From the NCBI GenBank assembly GCA_015654525.1, contig JAATGT010000266.1, positions 1 to 57,654 on the forward strand: 57,654 bases of DNA, written 5' to 3'. Origin of the DNA: Bacteroidales bacterium (GTDB lineage: Bacteria > Bacteroidota > Bacteroidia > Bacteroidales > Paludibacteraceae). Of the stretch, positions 26,341 to 33,152 are shown in pieces. How positions within the stretch are numbered: position 1 is the first letter of the stretch; each line of letters begins with the position of its first letter. The translations under genes and the position numbers were made by a program. Below the pieces are notes generated by a model. The model ran no database searches, was not told where the DNA came from, and worked only from the letters and a program-made list of their open reading frames with translations.

Positions 26341-27073
26341 ATTTAGCTTCGTCAGGTGTGTCGGTCGACTTTTTTGATTTTCCTCGTCGGATGGCGATGG
26401 TGTTATCGTATCCTTCGATGCGCTTATTCAGCTCGTTTACAAAAGGAAGATAAGCAGCTTCGCCTTCCACGATGATCAGTGCATTGAGCCGTTCCGTTAT
26501 CTGATGGTAGATGTCATCTGTTTTATGGCGCTCTTGCTTCATGCGTAAGAGGGTCTTGACGGCTTCCTCGGAATAACGGCTATTTTTCAGGTCGTCGAAA
26601 GCCTTGTTTTTAGCCTGTAGTTCTGTAGTCCATCCGGTGAGTAGCACTTTGGCCACATCGGCAGCATAGGTGGTAGTGAAGTCGTGAATCAAACTGTTCA
26701 GTCCACCGGTTTCGGCCTCGTAGGGCTTAATAGCCAGATTACCATAAGTATCCAGCACTATTTGCAGGCGTTTGGCGCTTACGCGTACATCGGGATCATA
26801 ATAATTCAGACCCGATTTCACGGCATCACACATGCCGCGGAACACCTCGTCGCGTTCTTTGTCTGAATCTTTCAGGTCGTCGGATATGGAACTTCTTCGG
26901 ACCACATCGAGTGCCACCAACTCATTGGCATAAGCTGCCAAAAAGAGGTTAAACAATAATTCAATTTTAAGCACCACTGCACCAAAAACTAAAACTAAAT
27001 CACGGAAAGAAGTAAAAAATTGGAAATGCTCTTCATCGTGAAGGCGAGTCAAACTAAAATCTTTAATTTTCAT
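26339..27073 (-). CDS. Uncharacterised helical protein (DUF6261-like)
   Basis: The 244-residue product is predicted almost wholly helical with no signal peptide or membrane helix. Typical stretches are RLHDEEHFQFFTSFRDLV near the N-terminus, SDKERDEVFRGMCDAVKSGLNYYDPDVRVSAKRL in the middle, and YLPFVNELNKRIEGYDNTIAIRRGK at the end. It matches my recollection of a family (DUF6261) that occurs in many paralogues in Bacteroidota. The function is unknown. A strong terminator overlaps its 3' end. Confidence 0.75.
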   Translation of the reverse strand: MKIKDFSLTRLHDEEHFQFFTSFRDLVLVFGAVVLKIELLFNLFLAAYANELVALDVVRRSSISDDLKDSDKERDEVFRGMCDAVKSGLNYYDPDVRVSAKRLQIVLDTYGNLAIKPYEAETGGLNSLIHDFTTTYAADVAKVLLTGWTTELQAKNKAFDDLKNSRYSEEAVKTLLRMKQERHKTDDIYHQITERLNALIIVEGEAAYLPFVNELNKRIEGYDNTIAIRRGKSKKSTDTPDEAK

Positions 27074-27162
27074 ACGTAATAAAACATTAATGGTTAATAA
27101 ATTGACAGATATATTCGGGATTAATACGAATTCTGATTAAAAAACGAAGTGTCCCTGTCGGC

Positions 27163-27440
27163 ATCCGGGGATTTTGGGCTATTCATCGCCTCGTTCAGCT
27201 CAGCATCCAAGGATTTTGGGCACTTTATGGGTCGTTGGACTAATCAGCCAGGGATTCTCAGCGTTTTATTGCTCATTTGCCCATTCATCCAAGGATTTTC
27301 AGCACTTTATTACTCGTTTGCCCGATAATCCAAGGATTCTTACCCATTTTCTTGCTCGTTTGCTCATTCAGCCAGGGATTCCTGCCATTTTATTGCTTCG
27401 TGGGGCTGATCATCCATAGATTTTCGGCATTTTATTGCTT
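27163..27440. repeat. Seven-copy 41-42 bp tandem repeat
   Basis: The landmark GGATT(T/C) recurs at 27169, 27211, 27252, 27293, 27334, 27376 and (as AGATT) 27418, that is every 41 or 42 bp. Between landmarks the copies share CACTTTATTgCTCGTTTGCCC-like text and CAtCCA before the next unit. Copies are diverged, not identical. Confidence 0.85.
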
Positions 27441-27642
27441 CGCTTGGTTTGTCGTACACGTACGACCTATATTTATCGCTATAGAACGCTTGTTTTTATG
27501 TGTTTACGATTTAAGTGCAGCAAAGTTATCGGGTAGATTTGATATTTACAAGTGTTTTAATAAGTTTTTTTATGCGAAAATTTATGTTTTACAACAGGTT
27601 TTTTATAATAAATAGCCATCCAATTGGAATGGATGTAGCTGC

Positions 27643-27885
27643 AAACAGGCCGCTCCTCCGGAGCTTAGGGAAATTTGGAATGGCGCAGGGCTACAAACAG
27701 AATGCTCCTACGGAGCTGCGGACTCATTAAAGGTGTGCAAAATCAGCAGAAGCGTAATAAACTATACGCTCATATAGCGTTAGTTCATAATTGACAAATC
27801 ACAAAAGCAATATTGCTCTGTAGGAGCATTCTGTTTGTAGAAATGAATGTGGAGGGATCCCTAAGCTCCGGAGGAGCGGCCTGTT
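27643..27885. repeat. Nested pair of inverted repeats (large palindrome)
   Basis: Arm A (27643-27671) is complementary to A' (27858-27885) and arm B (27691-27716) to B' (27815-27840), in the order A-B-B'-A' around a loop of about 98 nt. Each arm also contains its own small palindrome GCTCC-nnn-GGAGC. The layout suggests a REP/BIME-like or miniature mobile element. Confidence 0.8.
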
Positions 27886-27991
27886 AGGAGCAACGATATA
27901 GTTATTGTCCCATTATCATTTAAATGACCGATGCAACGGATATGCAATGATTTGCATCTGAAAGATAGTATAGAACTATTACAGAATAAGT

Positions 27992-28408
27992 ATGAAAAGA
28001 TATATAACAGTAGGATCAATTTTTTCCGGCATGCTCTGCCTGCTGTTTTCTTGTCAGCCCGATGGTGCCGATATAAAAACGGGAATAATTGCCAAAGTTT
28101 ATTCGGGTAGTGGCGACTGTATGCCTGTTATCGATACAACCAAGCGGGTGTACACGCCTTATTCGGGCAAGCTCTATATCGTAAAAAAGCTGGAATACGA
28201 TAAGCCAGGTGCCACGCTTGAATCTTTAAAGAGCAAGAGTATCGGGTTGAATATTCGGAATGGCGAGTTGGCTGTGGCTCTCAAGCCCGATTCGTTTGTG
28301 GTTCTCATCGACGACGGTTATAATCCCTCCTCCAGCAACGTAATCTATTTAAAAGAAAATGATCTGCTAAAATCACCTTTCTATTTTTTCCACTGTACGT
28401 CTTACTGA
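27992..28408 (+). CDS. Uncharacterised lipoprotein
   Basis: The 138-residue protein has a lipoprotein signal (IFSGMLCLLFSCQPDGAD; lipobox LFSC), so it is membrane-anchored. The mature part is a compact alpha/beta sequence (TGIIAKVYSGSGDCMPVID, YSGKLYIVKKLEYD, IGLNIRNGELAVALKPDSFVVLIDDG) with a further Cys near the C-terminus. No family was recognised. It precedes radC but is probably independent of it. Confidence 0.7.
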   Translation: MKRYITVGSIFSGMLCLLFSCQPDGADIKTGIIAKVYSGSGDCMPVIDTTKRVYTPYSGKLYIVKKLEYDKPGATLESLKSKSIGLNIRNGELAVALKPDSFVVLIDDGYNPSSSNVIYLKENDLLKSPFYFFHCTSY

Positions 28409-28515
28409 GAAACTCCAACGGAACTCCAAAAGTCTTCATTGAAAGGAATTGTGCTGTTTGCGAGTGTTGCGTATTTTGTATCCAAAGCTCCTTGCGATAT
28501 CTTTTTGCACTAAGC

Positions 28516-28545
28516 TTGTGAAAAAGAAAATTATTCGTATTTTTG
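28516..28545 (+). promoter_or_regulatory. radC promoter, possibly giving a leaderless mRNA
   Basis: TTG (28516-28518) and TATTTTTG (28538-28545) are 19 bp apart. The ATG is at 28550, only 4 bp past the -7 box, so transcription would start at or next to the start codon. Confidence 0.5.
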
Positions 28546-28549
28546 GGGC

Positions 28550-29251
28550 ATGCTAACCGACGATAAACGATTGACGATTCGTGAGTGGGCAGAAGACGAC
28601 CGTCCGCGCGAAAAAATGCTCCGAAAAGGCCCCCAAAGTCTTTCGGATGCCGAGCTTTTGGCCATACTCATTGGTTCGGGCAACCGCGATGAGTCGGCCG
28701 TAGAACTCTCGCGGCGCATCATGCACGAGTGTCAGGATAATATCAACGAGCTGGCGCAACTAAGCATTGCCGATCTTTGTAAGCGCTTTAAGGGTATAGG
28801 CGAAGCCAAAGCCATCACCATCAAAGCGGCATTGGAAATTGGCAAGCGGCGCAAAACAGGCGAAGTGCTTGAACGGAAGAAGATCACCACCAGTGCCGAC
28901 CTTTTCGATCTCTTTGAACCGCAGCTTTTAGACTTGCCGCACGAAGAATTCTGGATTGGCTTACTCAACGGGGCTAATAAGGTGATAGAGATAAAACGAC
29001 TCACGCAGGGTGGAAGTCGCCAGACGGTGGTGGATATCCCGATGTTGCTCAAAATGGCTTTGGAAAAATCGGCACAGGCCGTGGTGGTAGCACACAATCA
29101 TCCTTCGGGGCAAAACCGTCCGAGTCACGAAGACGAAGTGATAACCCGTCGCATCAAAGCCGGCTGCGAAGCCATCGGTATCACCCTACTCGATCATATC
29201 ATCATTGCAAAAGGACAGTATTATAGCTTTGCTGATGAGGGAAAAATGTAA
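28550..29251 (+). CDS. radC: RadC family JAMM/MPN-domain protein
   Basis: RadC proteins contain an N-terminal helix-hairpin-helix region and a C-terminal JAMM metalloprotease-like domain. Their cellular role is unsettled despite the name. The 233-residue protein begins with IREWAEDDRPREKMLRKGPQSLSDAELLAILIGSG, the UPF0758 signature. The zinc motif is VVVAHNHPSGQNRPSHED (HxHPSG...PSxxD) near residue 185. The start aligns with family members, so the very short leader seems real. Confidence 0.95.
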   Translation: MLTDDKRLTIREWAEDDRPREKMLRKGPQSLSDAELLAILIGSGNRDESAVELSRRIMHECQDNINELAQLSIADLCKRFKGIGEAKAITIKAALEIGKRRKTGEVLERKKITTSADLFDLFEPQLLDLPHEEFWIGLLNGANKVIEIKRLTQGGSRQTVVDIPMLLKMALEKSAQAVVVAHNHPSGQNRPSHEDEVITRRIKAGCEAIGITLLDHIIIAKGQYYSFADEGKM

Positions 29252-29405
29252 GCTTCGCGTTATTTATAGTTATTTGCCTTCGGCGTTATTCGTAGTTATT
29301 TTGTCGAAATCAATCTTATAAATAACCATCAATAAAGTCTGGATGATTAACGCGAAGCAATAACATGAAATAAATAACACGAAGTAACTAACGCGAAGCA
29401 AATAA
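29252..29405. repeat. TAACGCGAAGC repeats in both orientations
   Basis: GCTTCGCGTTA at 29252-29262 is the exact complement of TAACGCGAAGC at 29348-29358 and 29389-29399. Variants lie at about 29277 (CCTTCGGCGTTATT) and 29375 (ATAACACGAAGTAA). The cluster fills the radC-ABC transporter spacer. Confidence 0.7.
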
Positions 29406-29410
29406 CAATA

Positions 29411-30313
29411 ATGACTCTTTTAGAAGTAGAAAACGTAGTAAAACAATATGTCGGTCATCGGGCGCTTGATGGCGTAAGTCTCACGGTAGAAGAAAATACG
29501 GTGTACGGTCTGTTGGGTCCCAACGGTGCTGGGAAAACCACATTGATTCGTATTATCAATTGCATAACCGCTCCCGATAGCGGTGAAGTGCGACTCAATG
29601 GTAAACGCATGACTCCTGCTGACGTGCAACAAATAGGTTATTTGCCCGAAGAACGCGGACTATACAAGAAGATGAAAGTCGGCGAGCAGGTTTTGTACCT
29701 GGCACAGCTCCGCGGCATGACCAAAAGCGATGCGCAGAAGGCTCTGAAGTATTGGTTTGAGAAATTTGAGATAGAGGCCTGGTGGAACAAAAAGGTGGAA
29801 GAACTATCCAAAGGTATGGCGCAAAAGGTGCAATTTATCACCACCGTGCTGCACCAACCGAAGCTCCTTATTTTTGACGAACCTTTTAGCGGCTTTGACC
29901 CGGTAAATACCGACATTATGAAGCGCGAAATTCTTGAGCTTCGAGATAAAGGAGCCACCATTATCTTCTCCACACACAATATGGAAACTGTCGAAGATCT
30001 CTGCGAAAACATTTCGCTGGTCAATCAGTCGCGCATTGTTTTGCAGGGCAATGTTTCCGAAATCAGAGCATCACATGCCACCAATACCTTTGTTGTAGGG
30101 TCGCGATCGGCAATAAATGGCGGTGATATTAAACTCATTTCGGAAAAAGAGAAAAACGGCATCTTCGAAACCATCTTGCAAAAAGATCCTTCCGAAACCA
30201 ATAATGCTCTTTTAAAGAAACTCATTGACTGCACCGAAGTCCTGTCGTTCGAAGAATTATTACCCAGCATGAACGATATTTTTATTAAAACGGTAACAGA
30301 AAAGAACCCCTAA
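29411..30313 (+). CDS. ABC transporter ATP-binding protein (NatA-like)
   Basis: This 300-residue ATPase pairs with the permease encoded after it. Walker A is GLLGPNGAGKTTLIR near residue 33, the signature LSKGMAQKVQF near 134, and Walker B LLIFDEPFSGFDP near 154, followed by the switch His in FSTHNMETVEDLC. The C-terminal extension (about 215-300) is the DUF4162-type regulatory domain seen in NatA/ABC-2 exporters. The substrate (sodium, antibiotic, peptide or other) cannot be inferred. A 24-bp inverted repeat separates it from the permease gene. Confidence 0.92.
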   Translation: MTLLEVENVVKQYVGHRALDGVSLTVEENTVYGLLGPNGAGKTTLIRIINCITAPDSGEVRLNGKRMTPADVQQIGYLPEERGLYKKMKVGEQVLYLAQLRGMTKSDAQKALKYWFEKFEIEAWWNKKVEELSKGMAQKVQFITTVLHQPKLLIFDEPFSGFDPVNTDIMKREILELRDKGATIIFSTHNMETVEDLCENISLVNQSRIVLQGNVSEIRASHATNTFVVGSRSAINGGDIKLISEKEKNGIFETILQKDPSETNNALLKKLIDCTEVLSFEELLPSMNDIFIKTVTEKNP

Positions 30314-30447
30314 CCCCTAAAGGGGAATAAGATAAGAACCTTGAATGCTTGAGCGGGGTGAAAATGCAATACAACCGATTAATAGGTATTATATAAAACA
30401 GATACAATACTAAAGTAACCTAGTTCCCCTTTAGGGGTTAGGGGTTC
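30304..30447. repeat. 24-bp perfect inverted repeat in the spacer of the ABC exporter genes
   Basis: The segment 30304-30327 (GAACCCCTAACCCC...) is exactly complementary to 30424-30447, with a 96-nt loop. The left arm overlaps the last codons and stop of the ATPase gene; the right arm ends 14 bp before the permease ATG. Confidence 0.85.
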
Positions 30448-30460
30448 ATCATTAATTATT

Positions 30461-31780
30461 ATGAGCAAAATAAATTTAATTATAAAACGAGAATATACAA
30501 CGCGGGTAATGAAAAAATCATTTATCCTGCTTACGTTCTTAACTCCTGTGCTTTTTGCCGGAATGATAGCCCTGATTGTTTGGTTAGGCGGTATTAAAGA
30601 CGATAAAGTCAAAAGTATCGCTGTGCTCGACAGAACGCATCTTTACACTCATGTTTTAAAAAGTAACGATGCTTATTCTTTTGTTTTTGTCGATGCCCCG
30701 CTGGAAAAACTCAAAAAGGAAAATGCTGAAAGTAATCAGTTTGCCGGACTGCTTTATATCGATGCCGATCTTAAGGATAATCCCCGGGCTGTGACTTTTT
30801 ATTCCGAAAAACAGGTAAATATGGAGCTGAAAACCTATATTACTGGTTTGCTGAATAAGTATGTGGAAGAACAAAAGCTGGCGGCCTATAATATTCCGCA
30901 CCTGAAAGAGATGGTGGAAAAATCGCATACCAACATTGATCTGAAAACGATTAAGTGGGGCGAAGATGGTAAAGAGAAAGTTGGTTCGGCCGAGGTGGCG
31001 CTCATCATCGGGATGATCACTGCTTTTATCATCTATATGTTCATTGTTATTTACGGTGCACAGGTAATGACCGGTGTAGTGCAGGAAAAAACAAATCGCA
31101 TTGTAGAAGTGATGATTTCGTCGGTCAAACCAGTTGAATTGATGATGGGTAAGATTATCGGCATTGCCATGGTGGGGCTCACTCAGTTTTTGATGTGGGT
31201 AATCTTAACCGGAATCATAGCGGCAGCAGTTGGCTCTGTTTTTGGAAGCGGCAGTCTGGATGTAAATTCGCTTCAGCAAATGCAGCAGGTTGGTGTTCAT
31301 CCTGCGGCTAATGTTGCTATGCCTTCGCAGATGCAAACTTTATTAGTTGCCCTGAATGGGTTGAACTATTTCGAAATTATTGGTTTGTTCATAGTGTACT
31401 TCCTCGGCGGATATCTGTTGTATGCTTCGCTTTTTGCGGCAGTAGGCTCGGCTGTAGATAATGAAACCGATACACAGCAATTCTCCTTGCCCATTATGTT
31501 ACCTATCATTTTTGCTATTTATGCAGGTATCTTTGCTGCTCAAAACCCCGATGGTCCGCTGGCTTTCTGGTGTTCCATGATTCCGTTCACGTCTCCCATA
31601 GTAATGATGGTACGTCTTCCGTTTGATGTTCCGGTCTGGCAAATTATCCTTTCGCTCACCATTCTGATTCTGTCATTTATAGGCACTACCTGGATGGCCG
31701 GCAAAATTTACCGCACCGGTATTCTGATGTACGGAAAAAAAATAACCTGGACAGAGATGTGGAAGTGGCTGAAGTATTAG
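30461..31780 (+). CDS. ABC-2 type transporter permease (NatB-like)
   Basis: The 439-residue protein has an N-terminal membrane helix (about 22-45), a large extracytoplasmic domain (about 50-175) and five or six further helices from about 180 to 415. The segment VVQEKTNRIVEVMISSVKPVELMMGKIIG is the conserved coupling region of NatB/ABC-2 exporters. It partners the upstream ATPase. The start is the ATG at 30461, 147 bp past the ATPase stop. Confidence 0.9.
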   Translation: MSKINLIIKREYTTRVMKKSFILLTFLTPVLFAGMIALIVWLGGIKDDKVKSIAVLDRTHLYTHVLKSNDAYSFVFVDAPLEKLKKENAESNQFAGLLYIDADLKDNPRAVTFYSEKQVNMELKTYITGLLNKYVEEQKLAAYNIPHLKEMVEKSHTNIDLKTIKWGEDGKEKVGSAEVALIIGMITAFIIYMFIVIYGAQVMTGVVQEKTNRIVEVMISSVKPVELMMGKIIGIAMVGLTQFLMWVILTGIIAAAVGSVFGSGSLDVNSLQQMQQVGVHPAANVAMPSQMQTLLVALNGLNYFEIIGLFIVYFLGGYLLYASLFAAVGSAVDNETDTQQFSLPIMLPIIFAIYAGIFAAQNPDGPLAFWCSMIPFTSPIVMMVRLPFDVPVWQIILSLTILILSFIGTTWMAGKIYRTGILMYGKKITWTEMWKWLKY

Positions 31781-32120
31781 TTATAAATAGAGACAAACTC
31801 AATGTCGTTTAGATAAGGATTCACACACAGAATACACGGATTAGACGAAGAAATACAGAATATAAATTATATTTAAAATGGATATTATTAAAAACATAAT
31901 AATCAAATCAACTTTACATATTCTGTAAAATCTGTGTATTCTGTGTGCTTAACTAAACGACATTGGAGACAAACTATATAAATACAAATGAATTTGAAAG
32001 TGCAAATAAAGACGCTATTGAAATATTAAAAATGATTCGAAGTGCTATTCTAACAACGAAGGCAAGATTAAAATCTACCTGATTCATAACTCATAATCTT
32101 ATAACTCATAATTAAAAAAC
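31781..32120. other. Intergenic stretch with an imperfect inverted repeat
   Basis: Of 340 bp, the first half is taken by an imperfect inverted repeat (31800-31966). A short open stretch at 31975-32080 (ESANKDAIEILKMIRSAILTTKARL) has no start codon and may be a gene relic. No RNA gene was recognised. Confidence 0.4.
31800..31966. repeat. Imperfect inverted repeat
   Basis: CAATGTCGTTTAG (31800-31812) and the following ACACAGAATACAC segment (31825-31837) return in complement at 31953-31965 and 31933-31945. Gaps and mismatches interrupt the pairing. The whole could fold into a long stem over about 165 nt. Confidence 0.65.
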
Positions 32121-33014
32121 ATGACTCCTCCATATTTACAACCAAACGACGAAATCCGTATTATTTCTCCCTCAGGAGTTATTTCTCCCGAACATATTGA
32201 CGGTGCAAAGAAAACATTATCAAGCTGGGACTTGCAGGTTACCGAAGGACAATATGCCCGTTCGGAATATGGTCGTTTTGCCGGAACAAAAGCACAACGC
32301 GCCGCCGATTTACAACAAGCATTTGATGATCCGAGCGTAAAAGCCGTTCTATGTAGCCGCGGCGGTTATGGACTTTCGCAGATTATAGATAAAATTGATT
32401 TTTCCGGATTTGTGAAATCACCTAAATGGCTGATCGGTTTTAGTGATATCACGATTTTGCACAATGCAATCACTAATCTGGGCATCGTATCCCTTCACAG
32501 CCCGATGGCTAAATACCTTGCCGAGTTACCTGCCGATGCCGATCAGCTTCAACGCCTCAAAGAAATACTATTCGGAAAACTCCCCACCTATAGGGTAGAG
32601 AGTCATCCATTGAATCGACTGGGAAAGATTCAGGGCAAATTGATTGGTGGAAATCTTGCGGTGATGATGGGTTTGAGAGGAACAAAATTTGATTTATCGT
32701 ATAAAAATAATATCTTATTTCTCGAAGATGTAGGCGAGAAACCATATAAAATTGACCGAATGATGCAAAATTTACGTTTAGGCGGTGTTCTTTCCGAAAT
32801 TGCAGGACTTGTTGTCGGGCAATTTGGAGAATGCGACGAAGATCCTCTTATGAAACAAAGCATTGCCGAAATTATTGCCGAAGCGGTCAGTGCCTATAAT
32901 TACCCGGTTTTATTTAATTTTCCAGCAGGACACGTAGACTACAACCTTCCTATTGTCATGGGTTTGAATGTGAGTTTGGATGTAGCAAAACTTCAGTCGA
33001 AATTAATATTTTAA
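32121..33014 (+). CDS. ldcA: LD-carboxypeptidase (S66 family)
   Basis: LdcA removes the terminal D-alanine from murein tetrapeptides during peptidoglycan recycling. The 297-residue protein has the S66 landmarks: IRIISPSGVI at the N-terminus, AVLCSRGGYGLSQII near residue 73, the nucleophile serine in LIGFSDITILHNA near residue 110, LIGGNLAVM with the segment FLEDVGEKPYKIDRM near residue 200, and the C-terminal FNFPAGHVDYNLPIVMG with the His. No signal peptide is present, as expected for the cytoplasmic enzyme. It lies upstream of a cell-wall hydrolase gene. Confidence 0.93.
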   Translation: MTPPYLQPNDEIRIISPSGVISPEHIDGAKKTLSSWDLQVTEGQYARSEYGRFAGTKAQRAADLQQAFDDPSVKAVLCSRGGYGLSQIIDKIDFSGFVKSPKWLIGFSDITILHNAITNLGIVSLHSPMAKYLAELPADADQLQRLKEILFGKLPTYRVESHPLNRLGKIQGKLIGGNLAVMMGLRGTKFDLSYKNNILFLEDVGEKPYKIDRMMQNLRLGGVLSEIAGLVVGQFGECDEDPLMKQSIAEIIAEAVSAYNYPVLFNFPAGHVDYNLPIVMGLNVSLDVAKLQSKLIF

Positions 33015-33114
33015 GGATTTTGTACATTTATGTGAGCGAAAATTCTGTTTTTGAAAAGAATCACTTTTTTTATTAAAAAGAGAAAACGTGTCCTGATTTG
33101 TATCCTAAAAATCA

Positions 33115-33122
33115 TATCTTTG
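33115..33122 (+). promoter_or_regulatory. -7 promoter box of the NlpC/P60-LysM gene
   Basis: TATCTTTG followed by GCAAG matches the Bacteroidota -7 consensus. It lies inside the long open frame that begins at 33051, so the true start must be downstream, at ATG 33153. Confidence 0.6.
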
Positions 33123-33152
33123 CAAGAAGTCAATCAAAAGTTTCGTTTTCTT

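Larger units (their letters stand above)
27074..27991. other. Gene-poor stretch with repeats
   Basis: This 918-bp stretch holds a 41-42 bp tandem array (27163-27440) and a nested inverted-repeat pair (27643-27885). Open frames at 27174-27419 and 27277-27615 arise from the repeats; the period varies between 41 and 42 bp, which breaks any single frame. No gene is supported. Confidence 0.6.

Noticed and set aside
27163-27440. CRISPR-like array
   Set aside because: The whole 41-42 bp unit is repeated with drift. There are no constant repeats with unique spacers and no cas genes nearby.
27174-27615. Open frames across the 41-42 bp array
   Set aside because: They result from tandem repetition; the repeat period changes between 41 and 42 bp, so the repeated text appears in different frames.
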